From contig VZRR01008009.1 in NCBI GenBank assembly GCA_013398015.1, positions 519,265 to 583,264 on the forward strand: a stretch of 64,000 nt of DNA, read 5' to 3'. Below the pieces are notes generated by a model, which saw only the letters and a program-made list of their open reading frames with translations, did not search any database and was not told where the DNA came from. Made by a program: the position numbers and the translations under genes. Below, piece by piece: positions 1 through 13,400 of this stretch; the stretch's first letter is position 1; every line of letters starts with the position of its first letter. Source of the stretch: Oreocharis arfaki. Taxonomy: Eukaryota; Chordata; Aves; Passeriformes; Paramythiidae.

Positions 1-3000
1 CTGTTCATTTCCCTGTGGATTTTTTTTCCACCTTGTAAAAAATTTTAGAAATGCCTGACCTGTTTACTGTGGAAAAAATGCTAAAAGAAGAGAGCTTGAG
101 AACAGCAGTGCTCATCAGAACAAAGGTCCATTGGCCCAATACTCTTCTTCAAAGTGGTCAACCATCATTGCATAAAGGAAAGCTTATGAGTTGTGCAGGT
201 CTGCTCCTGCCAGGGTCCTGGGAGTGTAGGCCTCCTGTGGCTGGGACAGGCATTCCCTGGAGCCTTCAACCACATGGTGTCCTGCCAAGGACCCTGGGGA
301 TGTGTCTCAGCTCAGCCTGAGCCCTTCAGTCCCATCTGAGCTGTGTCCACTTCTGACCTGGTTTTCTTGGTGGGCCTGGGGCCTGCACTGCAGATAGCTG
401 CTCTATGGACCCCTCAAACTAGGTCACAGCTTCTTAGGCATAACTCCAGGCATAACATAGCATAATTATTCTGTTTTATTCTATTTCCTGTGCTCACCAT
501 GAGTTGAACAAAGATGTGACTGTCATTTGCCTGAAATGCCGGGGGTTTTCAGCTCCAAAACCACTTTCAAGGACACGTCACACGGATTACAAGTGGAAGC
601 AGGATTTTTATTTCTTTCCCTTTGTTTTCTGAATCTGTTTCAGAGCCAATGATTACAAGAATAAAAACTGTCTCACAGTCTTCAGATTATTCAAGTTTTC
701 TTACAGCTAATGCAGACACGTCAAATCTTATCATTTAGTGGTCTTTTCAGAATCCCAATAATGTGTTAAAATCTATTTAGTCATTATTATGGATTACTAA
801 GTACAACTTTATTTAAGATAAAAATTATTTTACTGGCCAATTTTTTTCTTGGCATGACTCTATAGACTTTACTCCCATGAGGCCTCTATTTTGTGGCTTT
901 CTAAAGTGAAAGAATTACTTTTGTATCAAAAATGCTTAAAGAAGAAGGAGCTGTGTTTTTATCTAGAATTTTTGAGACAAAGTGAAGCCTTTTGCTTATT
1001 AACAAGTTGGAACTCAAGTATTCATTTAGAAAATTACTGAACTTGCTCAAGGGAAGTACAATTGCTGTGATGCAGAGACTTTGAGAAACAAGGATAGCTA
1101 AATCCTACAGAAATATCTAGAATTGTTCTCTACCCACATTTGGGTATATATTGTCTGAATAGGTGTGTATATTTATTATCTATGTGTACCATATCCCTTA
1201 TACCTAGACACATTAAAACTGCACTTAAAACTAATTGAAGTAGCACTTTTCTGATGTGTGAAAGCCATGAAATTCTACATTGAATTGATAGTGCTAGAAA
1301 AACTTTTTTAAAAAAAGTTGGCTTTTTTACTTCTACAGACATTTGACCCCGATTAGAGAGAACCGTTTTTTGTTAATACATTTATAATACATTGTTTTCT
1401 TTACTTTCAAATTTAACAATTTAATTAATTATGAAATTTTGAAACAAGTGGAAAATATAATTACTTTGTTGTGCAACTTCTACTAACACAGGTCATAAAA
1501 AATGACTAGTGAAATATGAATCTTGTTTCTCACTGTTATGCCAAGATAAATTTCTGGCAAAGGCTTTTTATTAGTGTATCCAAAAGCAGATTGTGTGCTC
1601 ATAGTTTTAAATCTCAAATTATGAATTTGTATATTCAGCTGAAATAGTTTTTTCCCCCTTGCTTATAGTCAAGACAGAATCATCTATGGTCTCACAATAT
1701 ATATTCAGAACTCATGGCCATGAATTCAACACTATTTTTTAGGAGTAGACCTTGCATTGTAATTAGGTGATAGGAAGTTTCCTGAGTTGTAGCACAAGTC
1801 TGTCAAGCATGGCTTTCTCAGACATAAACTCCATGGATCATTTAAAGATTCAAGGAACCTCCTTCTTCTCGATCTTCCATTTTGCAGCTCTGTTTTCACT
1901 CATCTTTGAGTGTTTTGTCAGTTTGTGTTTTGGGTTTTCTCTCCTTTTAAACATTTGGAAAAAAAAAAGAGGGACCTTTCAGAATGTTGAAATTTGATGG
2001 AGATATTTTAGTATTCAGAAACTTGATGGGTAAGGTGAAAATTAGTAGATCTACTATCAATATGAAAATGTTCTTCATTGGTAAAAATGTTAAAAGAAAA
2101 ATTATTGATATGCTGGTAGCATATTTCCCAGGATCAGGAAGGCACTGATCTGATCAGGAAGGCACTGAAGGGAGAATTATTCCTGACTATCTACAGCAGT
2201 TTAAAAGTTTTGAAAGCCAGCCTTTCCATACTGTTTTTTCCCCTAGTTCTATATGGTCTGGCATACTGAAGGCAATGAAAAATTACATATAATATTAAAC
2301 CTTCTATTTTAGGCAAGGGATTCCTTGTGCAAATGCTGATCATGTGTAGGCAGTTTGAGTCCATTAACCTTCATTAGCTCTGTCTCAGCACTGGGCCTGC
2401 AAAGTCACCAGTTCATCTTCACTGGTTAAAAACACATCACGCTGAAATGTAACATGTGCCATTGCAAAATGAGATTATGCTTTTTACAATTAAAATTCTA
2501 GATTTGAGATAGGATGATGAGTGTAGTATAGGAGCCTTTGTAGAGCAGAGTAATTGAAATTTAATTACCCACTTTGAATTTGGACAGGACACTGAGGGTG
2601 AGAAGTCTGTAGTAGTTAAAAGCAACATCTGATTCCAGTTATCAGATTTTAGCTAACCTTCCTATATTGAAGAATTTTCAAATAAGTATGTGATGCCAAA
2701 TATAATAAATAGTATAATAATGAAAAAAAGAGAAACAGAAATTGTAGAGCTATCATTCTAAGAAAAGGCGTATAGCAAGATTAAAGTTTATACAAAGAGT
2801 ATGACATAAATCCTACCCTTTCAAGGGTACATATTTCTATTAGAATTTCTTAAGAGTAATACACGTAGAACCATCAGACAAATCTTGAGAACTTCCAAGA
2901 AGACGTACTGTAAACTAAAAGTCACACTATACAACGCAGCATTTTATTGTACCTGGAGCACGTAACATCTTCTCCTGTGATTCTAACTAGAAGTTGAATT

Positions 3001-6000
3001 CCTTCCATTCTATTTTCAGGACTGTTTTAACATGAAGTTTGATACAAAATTGAGAAATTTTTTGTTTTGCTACAGAAGCAGTCCAAAAGTCTATAGGAAT
3101 ACATCAGTTATAACAATAGGTTCCTATAAATGCCTGTCACGCCAAGAAAGAATAGTTACAAAAAAGTGCCGTTTTAAAAAAATCATTTTCTCATTTGGCC
3201 GTTTTAGAGAAATATCTTTAGTACTCATCTTAAGGTTAAAAACTACCTAATGAGGAACATCCAAGCTGAGGTTCATTACAGAATTCATAAGGATTTCTGA
3301 AATCCCTTCTTTGTCTTGCAGAATACTGGTTTTTCAGTGTGAAATATGAACATGGTCTACCTTTGATTTTGCTTCTAATCTAGATGTGATTTGAAAGTTT
3401 TGAATAGGTTCCAGCTAGCACCTGAAATTGGCCTCGCCTCTGAAATGAAACTTTTGAGGTTTTTTCTATCAATAATTTATGTAAGCAGCTATGGTACTTA
3501 CTGAGATGAGTGTTTTTCACTTCAAGTGCCTTCTCTTTCCAAGCTTCAGACTTACTCTGTATTTGAAGGTTGGAACAAATTCTGTCTATGAATGACTCAA
3601 CTTCAAAATGTTTTGTTTGCACTGCAGAATATGATACACTCTCCATTGGGAAGCTGCTAGTCTGGCACGTTTAGCTAGTTTTCCCGCTGACTTACCAAGT
3701 GTTATGCAAGCATTGCTATCCCATGACTTGAACAGCTCCTGTTACTTTTACTTTAAATATGGACGCAGACTTTTAATACATCTTATAAATAATAAGGTCC
3801 TTCATGAAAGCTAAGTGCAGTATTTCAAGATACAAAGGTCTGTATGAAATAAATATGATTCCACTTTTTCTTTAAGTGTGAGTTATATGCCTTTATTATT
3901 TTTAAACAGAATATCCTTTTCTCTTGAGAATATTTAAATATGCACTGTGTAATTTACGACAATGGTTTGTCTTTAGGATTTGCCATCTGACAAATATTTT
4001 CCAGAAAAAGGTGGATTACCCAGCAATAAAATGAACTTTCTTTCTGTAGGCATAAGGATATGGGGTGGAATAATTAATGAACAAAATGTATTTTGAGTCC
4101 CAGGCTATATCATCCAGGCACATTTAGACATTACAAATCTCAGCCACAGAGGATGACTACCATCCAGAGGAAAATAGAACCTTTATGAAAAGGAAGCAAT
4201 GCTGAATCAGTAAAACCCCTTGTTATCTAAGTCAGGTTGCGTATTATGGAACTGTGGTGTGTGTTAGAATGGCAGAAATCTTTCACATGTTATTTTAAAA
4301 GGAAAAATCATTATTAAACTTCCAGGAAAATATGCTTAGTATATAACCAATATATTAAATCTGACCAATGTGATGGTGTTTTGTACAGCCAAATGAGTCA
4401 TAATATCTCCTGTTTGCATGTAAGGAGAGGTAACACAATCAGCTAGAGCTAGCATTTCTGGCCTCTTTAAAAAGGAAATGCAAACAAAAGAGAATGTGAT
4501 GGACTTGGAAGGGAAAGAGGCTGTTGTACAGGAGCAAGTTAAAGAAAACAAATGTTAATAGATTTGTTAGATTGCATAGTTAAGACTTATGTTAGAAGAG
4601 GTTTTTTGTTAACCTATTACACTACATGGGAAACTCTAAAGAAGCCAGATATTTTTATTTATTTCAATGAAGAGTTTTGTAAATAAACTGTATGATATCA
4701 GATCTGAAATCCATTTGACTGACATCAGTACAGCTGGCCAGCCTGTCATAGTGCTTACAGATGAAGTGAAAAACTGTCATATTTTTAAAGGTCCCACTTC
4801 TGTAAACACTTCCTGTTCCGCTGAGTTATTTTGGGAGTTTTAATGTGCAGTGCTTTCAAAAAAGTGGTGCCAATGAGTAGAGTATAAAAAACAGTATTGA
4901 AAATCACTTACTCTAATTTAGCAGGAAATTATATATTAGATGGAAAAGTGCCTTCCAACTTAGCTATGTGTGCCTTTATTTCTGACATTATTTGATTTAT
5001 TAAATGCTTGCTGGTTTGTGCCTGATGGACACAAAGTATAGCCTTACAGTTCAAAAGGAGAACAAATGAGAGGGTCCATCAGAGTGATAGTCAAGATGTA
5101 GAATGAAGGGCTTCCTAACAGCTAAATTTAACTTACAGGTCATTAATGGACAATATTCAAACCATGTCCAATGTGCATCCTTTCATTTTCATTTCTACCA
5201 TGCTTCTAAGTTAAAATTTCTAGATTTAAAAATTGGAAAGATTTAAAGTAAAATTAAATTCTGCTACAGTTAAAACTAAGAGAACAGCAAAATGAATGAG
5301 ATTTATACAGTAGTTTGTGGGAACAATATTCTGTTGGAGTGTAGCTGGATCATACAGCAATGTTCATGACAGAGATACTCACAAGACAACAGTAGCTCTT
5401 TATTAATAGCAATATTGGAGTCTGGAAATGTAAGTAGATTGCAAAAACATGCAGCCCATACTAATGAATCAGAAGGTTTTGTACTTTTCCAGGCTTTTGT
5501 ATGTAAGAGTGTAAGGTATCTGCTACAGACGTTGGCTTGCGGACTAAATAGCAGGATATAAAAACACTCAAGTGACTTAGGCTTCTAGCTTATGGAGCCT
5601 TTTTGAAGATGGAATGGGAAGCTGCTCTTAAGTCAGTTATTTAGCTAGCGTTTATTAATTTGCTAGATCTTTTATTCAGTGTTTGAGCTTTTAGTCCTTT
5701 AACTCAACTCATGGAGAATCTTAATGTTGTTGTCGGATGGCCTGAGTTGCATTCGTCAAGCAAACCCACAATGGGTGCTCATAATATATTGGCAGTCTTG
5801 GAGAGTCCATCAATAACAAATAGCTCCTAAATGGGATGTATCATGGGTGGTCCAAGAGTTTCCTGGGAGGAACAGTTTCAGGAAGGCACTATGGCTTGAA
5901 TGAGAGTAATGCTCTCTGTTTATAGATGTGCTCTTTGTTTAACTCTGCTAAGCATGGCTAACCTTGTTACAGCCACTCATATGGGAAGGAGACATTATAG

Positions 6001-7440
6001 AAAAAGAAGATACTGCATACATAACTCCACATGAAACAGTCTCACAGGTCTCAGTCTCATTTTTAGGCATACTGGCTTTTTATATCTCAGTGAAGAAAAT
6101 CAGAGTTTACAACTCAGTTTGTAATTATGGAGGTAGGTATGGCTCCTGGATTTGGTAAGGTAGTGAAAGATCAGAGTATTTGATAACACGTCTTGCAATA
6201 TCTTTAAAAATAAATAAACTCTACATTAATTGGTAGTTTCATTGTTCTGAAAGAACACAGTTTTACTTCACAATACTGTATACCATTGCATCCTTGTGCT
6301 GCTCTATTGCCAGACCACAGGATTTTTCCAAACTTTGAAGTTGAAAGAAATGTGTGTGCCAAAGTGCTGTGGGGAAATGTTGATTTGAATGATGTTTTCC
6401 TAGTATGAAAGTGAATCACTTCGGTTACGTTCTTATTAGAGCAAAGTTTCTTTCTGTTGACTCTCTTAAGAATGACACTACTTCCAGTAGTACAGCTCCT
6501 TCGTCTGAAAATCTCTTCTATTGCTGATGATTTCGATGCCTTCCATGTATTCCTCATGTGCCAATGCACTTATCAGTTCCTTGTGGCTTATATTTATATA
6601 TTTATGTCAGAGATGGCAAATTGAAATTTGGCCTTGACAAACCAGAAAAGTAGCTTTTTTTTCCCTTTTCGTTAGTCTGAGTACTACATTCTTCATTAAA
6701 TGCAATCTAACGTCTTTCTTTTTATAAAATGCAAATCCTGCAATAACAAGAAAAATTGTTATAAGTGGAAACAAATGACGAAAATACAGAAGAAGCATGT
6801 TGCTATAAACAGCCATTAGGGTTGATTCCTACTAGAGTTCTGTGGATGTTTTCATTTTAGAGTGTCATTTGTTTACTAATTTCTGACTTTTTTTTCTTTT
6901 TGGACAAATTACTAACACATGTTTTCTCAGCTCTCAAGAAAAGATGTTTCATATTTTTAAAGTAAAAAGTGAGCAAAAAGACATTCTTTACACTTTTTTT
7001 GTGCTTGTTCTTTTCTGTCTTGAAAAATATTTCAGTAACATGAAATAGCTGCTAAAATCATAGCAAGGACCTAGTGTTTTCATGAAGTGTCTTTCATTGC
7101 TTTATGAGAGGACACTGTTGCAGTTCTCTACTGCATTATGTTGTATATTTGCAGTAAACCTGACAAGAGTCTACACTGCTCAATTTTTTGGGGAAAAAAA
7201 AGGGATCAAAAAGAAAGAAACAAGAAAGTACACTGCACTAGTATTGGTTAATTCAGACACACAAAGTGGCTTTAAGGGCAGTTAGGAGTGAGCTATTGGT
7301 AATTTTATGGTTATTTATGCAAGCATATAAACCACTCCATTTAGTTATTGAAATCTGTAATGTTTCCATTTGTTCTTACACCCCTACTTCCCTAACAATA
7401 TGAGAGTAGACACAGACTAGCAATGTCTTTCTTTTAGCTT
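1..7440. other. AT-rich unique noncoding sequence
   Basis: No coding exon, RNA gene or recognisable transposon is visible. Open frames are all under 125 codons and share no recognisable protein motif. A locally GC-richer block lies at about 181-410. A 17-base direct repeat sits at 2132-2168. A minus-strand frame at 6607-6737 starts behind a good splice acceptor but is otherwise unsupported. Confidence 0.6.
2132..2168. repeat. Short tandem duplication, period 20
   Basis: The 17-base unit GATCAGGAAGGCACTGA occurs at 2132-2148 and again at 2152-2168, separated by three bases. The copies are identical, which suggests a recent slippage or fill-in event. Confidence 0.9.
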
Positions 7441-7443
7441 TTC

Positions 7444-7469
7444 TTTTTTTTTTTTTTTTTTTTTTTTTT
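7444..7469. repeat. Poly-T tract
   Basis: About 25 uninterrupted T residues. No recognisable LINE or SINE body is attached on either side, and CR1 elements do not end in poly-A, so this is best read as a plain mononucleotide repeat. Confidence 0.95.
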
Positions 7470-10400
7470 GTCATTTGATGGTCAGAAAACCATAGTTGAT
7501 GAAGCTACAAAACTGAAAGGTTTTTTCTAGATCAACATTGATCACTGAATTTGCAAGCTAAAATTTGACAGCCTATTTGAATTTATTGCAAGTTTGCTTG
7601 ATAAAGGATTCAGAAAAATCAGCTCTTGGTTTCATTTATCTCCAAAATTCATAATGTGAATCTGAAACCAACTACTTCCTTGCAGCAGTTTGATTTCACA
7701 ATTGATTTCTTGGATGGTATATACATACCCCTCTGTATATTAGTGTTCATGAAAGAGTAAATTATCCCTTTTTGATTTTGAACTCACATCACTGTTTTGT
7801 GGTACATGAATAAGTAAGACTTTCTATATGCACACACACTTGTAGACATCATCAGAAAATCTATAATTTGCCATCTTATTCTGAAGAAATCTTCAGGTTT
7901 AACTAGTATTCAGTACCTTGCACACTTTGTGCCTGGCATTATAGTCTTCTTATAATTGTGATGCTATAAACATTGTCACTTGTCATTGAAGATATTTATT
8001 CCCTTATACTATTATTCCCTTATACTAAGGGCTGTAGATATTTTATAAAAGTTAATTAATTCTTTGAGCAAAACAAAAACCTTTTTTCTGATGGATAATG
8101 GCAAAGAAGTCTTTCATGGGATTGAAGTCAATGAAAGCAAATTAATGATCTTTTTCTACTTTCACATGTTTGAATATCTCTAAATGGGAGTCAAATTAGG
8201 CAGCAATCTTTTCCTTTCAGTACAGCTGAAAAAATATTTTTTGCACAGCTAGATCTGATACCATGTGTGGATAATTAAATCTTGTGGAACTGTTGACAGC
8301 ACTTTTTGATTTCCATGTGTCCTTATCCAAGCTGCCCCATTGTAATTTCAAGGAGTCTCTTATTAGTAGGTGGCTCAGCTGGACAGTACGTAATACTACT
8401 TTGCTTTGGAAATTCAGCAATGATGAAATGTCATTTTTGTCTTACTTTTGTAAGTCAATGAAAATGGTTGCAAATACAGTTTGAAAAGAAAGTATATATT
8501 GGCTTAGTTAACAATACAGCTCCTGATTATAACTGTCCGTATCGAAAATCACTTTTCAGTGATACAAAGGTGCAATGTGGTAACTGTTTTAGGGGACTGT
8601 TTCGTCTGCCAGCTCAGTAGTAGGTTTTTAAAAGATCTCATGTAAATGAATATTTCAGAAAGTGAAATATTTATAGAATAGCTCATGTGTCTGTCTCGTA
8701 TTAATGGACCATGGATATTGAGAATGAATAATGAGTGGTAGCCTGATGTTATCAACACTTGCTAATTTTGTTCCTTGCCTTATGTTAAGTAACAGAACAA
8801 GATCAGTCATAAAAGTATTTGCAGCAAAACCAAACTGTTACTTCCATCTTTGCTGGTTTGATTTTTAATGATTTTTCCAAGCAGAAATTATGATAATGGA
8901 AAACTTTCAAGTTGCCAAGTTTCTTAAGAAATTGTTATCTTTCAAGTGTTGCATGCTTGTCAAAATTATTGACAGGGCAGTGGCTTTGCCAGAAGTACAG
9001 TCACCATCTAGGCTTCTGCATAGCTTTGGATCTGCAAGGAAACTGTGCATAGAAACTGCTTTGGAAGCTGCACGGGTGCCGAGTCAGAAGTGGAGCGGGT
9101 TAGAGGTGGGGTGGAAGGATGACAGTGAATTAAATGTAGGTAAGAAAGGTGTAGCAAGGCAAAGAAAACACAGGACGCCACAGGGAAAAGAAAGTGGACA
9201 GAATTACCTATTTTGACTGAATTCTGGACATTTTTTAAGGATTTATTTCTTTGGGACAAGTACTAGTGCATTTTATAAACCTCCAACAGATGAGCCAGAG
9301 AATTTGCAACAAGGTAAGAACGTACATATTTTTTGAAAAATGACTTCATGAGCATTCATTGTATGTTTGCTTGTGACAGCATTCAGAGATTGCTTACCCT
9401 CACTTTGTTAGAGATTGTCTTGTGCTACGGAGAAATTCTATGGTCAATATGTGGGCAATTGTGAGTAGTGGAATTTCACATCAGTCCTGCATTCAGCATG
9501 CCCAAAGTGAAAGCTTCCATATTCCAAAGAAACTTAGTCTGTGTTTGGCATTATCAATTTTTATTGGATGTCCATTTTGAGCTATTTTTTGAATACATAC
9601 AAGTAGTATTATTATTGCTAGTGTAATATGGTCCTTTTATTAACTGAGAGGTTATATAAATACTATATGTTATGTATAGCTATATATGAAATGTTTTGAA
9701 AATAGTAAATCTTTTCAATTTTAAGAATTGAGATATTAAAGAGTAATACCCGTCTCTTTGAATTTTTAAATCACAATTGTTTTCTCCGCTTGCCTGTGAG
9801 TCTGCTTCATGTTGCTCAGAGTAAACATGTAAGAATTTCTCGGTCTGTAAGTCTGTATGGAGGCTTTGGTCGTTCTGTGAAAAAGCTTTTTCAAACATGG
9901 ACATTTATGGTCTTCAAGATTTAATACTTTGGAAGACTAACAGTGTACCTTACATTCTCTTATTTTATACCACCCTGACAGGAAACCCTGAAGATTATTA
10001 AAATTATGTTTATAAACTTCTTAGAAGTAACTTTTTTTTGGCACTCAAGCATCATCTTTTTGGTTTTCCCATGCTACCTATCAATTTAGGTTTGAATTTC
10101 AAATTTCTATCCATGCAAGTAAAAATCCTTTGATGTAGAACTAAATAACTCTTTGCAGCATTCCACAACTATTTGGTTCTTTTGAATGTAAGGGCAGGCT
10201 AAGGAATTATTTGTTGCATTTATGTCTGACACAGATGAATTGTGTACCTGTAAGCAAGATGCTCAAAGCTTGAAGCAGGAACAAACTTTGGAAATTTGGT
10301 AGTGAAAATTATTATCTTAGGTCTGATTCTGTGAAAAAAAGGAAGAGAAGCTGGTGCATAAGTCGCAGTTTTGTTTTGAATTAAAGGGTGACAGTTGTGA

Positions 10401-13400
10401 AAGAAAGGAAAGTTAAAAGCAATTAACCAGCTGAGGTGAAAGGATGTGGTTGCAATGAGTCCGAGACCTAGATAAAGGTTTTAGCTGCTTAAATGAATGT
10501 GGAAGACCATATCCTTGAGATCTTCAGCAGAAAAAATTTTTAGGACTAGCACATAATTTAGAGGTAACAATGTGGAAGGAAATTGAAGTTGCAGATAATC
10601 TCCAATTTACCTGTCCCAGTGACAAGTTGCTGACTGCAATGATGGAGAAGGTTTGAGCAAAAACTGCAGTGAAAGAGAAATAAGGATCCTTATTCTAGTC
10701 TTGTTTGAGTTGAAATAATGGTGAATCACTGGACTGGTATGGAGATTGGTCTGGAAGAGAGGTTTAACTGTGAGTCATGCTTAGAGGAATAGTGGCTTGA
10801 CATTATCTAAAGTTAATATGTAAGTGGGGGAAAGAGAAAAGCAAGGAAAGACTTCTGTGAAATATGGTTGAGAACTGACTGGGATATAAGAATGCTCTTC
10901 TGAGGGACTTATAAAAGATAATCAAGACAGAGAAGAAGCATGGAATCCAAGAGGGATCTAAAATCCAGGAAAAGCATAATCAGCTGTATTGAAGGCAGCT
11001 TGATAGATGGAAGCAAATATGGATGATACATTTGTTGTCAGTTATGTCTAAGAACAGATCATTGGAAAAAATGTCAGGAATCATTTCATGGGCAAATTCA
11101 GGAGCAAAAGGTATGATGGACAAGAGGACTGCAAAAAAACTTCACCAAACCTGACTGCAAACAGTGCATGCTTTGTTATTAAGTAAATGAGAGGTGATCT
11201 GTAACTGGAGGAACAAATATGGACAACAGCAGGCCTTTTAAGGACACAGAAACTAAGGAGTGTTTACATTGGAAGGAGGAAGAGTCAGATAACATTGACA
11301 TGTTAAAAAGTAATGGAGAGAATAAAGGAAATAAGTTAATGTGTGAGACTGGGCCTCTGAGGCAAAGGAAGGAGAAAAGAAGAGGAATATTTCAACTGAC
11401 AAGGAAGCACTGCAGTAGGGGAAAAGAAAAAGAAGACAAAAGTAGAAAATGCTGTGGAGAAATAAAGATGAATAGGAAAGAAACTGGAGGGGCTACACAC
11501 ATGAAATTTCATGCTAGAAAATAAGCGTTATTTGGCCAAGGTAGTAACCTCACCAAAAGCAGAGAAAGAAGAATCTCAGATTCTTTATTGAAATTCTTGC
11601 TGACCATTCTTATAGGTAAACCTCTTCAGTTCATCTGCTTGGCTGAAGCAGCACAGTTAGCCAGGTCACTTCACCCACATACATAATGAACAAACCTAGT
11701 CTGTCACTAGGGCAAGGGTTTGCTGGGTACTTCAACTGCCATTCCTGATAATCTGTATTTTATCTTCAGTGAACTTGTCTCTGAGATCCGTACTCATAAA
11801 TGTGTGAAAGATAACCTTTCATGGAAAATGCAGATAGATCTTTACAAATGTTTTTTATTTAATCTTTTTGGGTATTATATAACTTCATGCAAAGTGCTGT
11901 GAAATTAATGCTTTTGGAGACAAGGATGGAGTAGAGATGTCTTCCTTAAAATCTTTAGAATGCTTTCCTCTCAATTTTAACATACATCAGTTCGAGCCTC
12001 TCAAAAAAAGTTTCTTTATTAGCTGTGTAGGGCAATATAATATTCCTTATGGACTAAATTTATAGGAATGATGGCAGCTCAAGGATATGCTGTTTCAAAG
12101 TGATCCATCAGTCTTGCAACTCCTTTAAGTTTTGACTTTTTAAAATGAAATAAGAACCAAGGCAAAGGATTTGCTTTATGGATACAATTCTTGTGTGAGC
12201 TTGTGCCATTAGTGTCTAGGTATTTACACGCCAAAGCAGTTATACTTTATGCTCTCCCATATGCAGTACTAAATTCTCAGAAGGCTAATTGCACCATCCT
12301 ACCCTATGCTTATATATGGAACATATTATTAATCTGGTTGCTTATGTTTATTCAAAAGGTACCTTTGGAAGGTGACACATCAGCGCTGGGCGTGCCTTGA
12401 CAGTTGAATGGTCTTGACTCTGTATTGGCACTTGAAAAAAAGAAGAGGAGAAAAGATTATTTGTTTCTGGTTGAAAAGTCTTTTATTCCTGAAGGAAATA
12501 CATCTACTAGGTAAAAATGCAATAAGATTTCTCCCTGTTTCTGATCTGTCTATGACCTAAAGGAGAAATCTTACTCAGGCAAAACTACAGAGCAAAAAAT
12601 ACCAAGATCATAAGCTTGTTCTTTGGAATATATTTGACAGTGATTTGAGTAAAAATCTTCAAAAGAAGTGATAGCAATTCATCCCACCAGAGTACTAAAC
12701 CATTATGTAAAATGGTTGTACATAACTAAACTCACCAAACATAACAAAAAAGAAATAGAAGTAGAACAGAATCCAGAAGAAAAGAAAAAACCCCAGCAAA
12801 AAAATTTGTGTATTCACACACAATTTTAGTGCAAAGCTTTAAAGTTGCAAGAAAGGATAAAATGAACATATATTTTTATAAGATAGAAAATTCTTAAAAC
12901 AAGAAAGGATAGTAAAAAAATACAAAAACCATCAGTAAATACAAGGTGAATAAAAAAGGGATATGCCTTGTATTTGCAAGACAATGACATTAGAAATGTA
13001 ACACATTTCACCAAGAATTAGAAATAATACTTAATTAAAAATTAAATATTAACTTGATAAAAGTAGTTATATAAAATAAAAAATAGAAAAATTAATTAAA
13101 CAGAAAAAGTATTTGGTCTGATAGGTGTATGGGAGAAAATTTGTTTTATACAGCAGAGGATTCTCATGGTGTTTTTTCGCATGTAAGATACAAAGGATTT
13201 CTTGATCACTGCACATAAGGATGGACTAATTGTAATTGTAGTGTCACACATACTTTCGTGAGTAGATACAGTTTTCCAGACTTCTACTTATAAAAATATA
13301 TTTTTAAGTCCCAGTGTTCTGGGAAGGAAATTGTTTTAGTAAGTATTTTATTTTTAAAAGATAGAGCATATGATTGATTTATACCAGGGCCATTTTCAAA

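Noticed and set aside
12826..13014. Hydrophobic minus-strand frame resembling a membrane protein
   Set aside because: The region is A-rich on the plus strand, so the reverse reads as Phe/Leu/Ile by composition alone.
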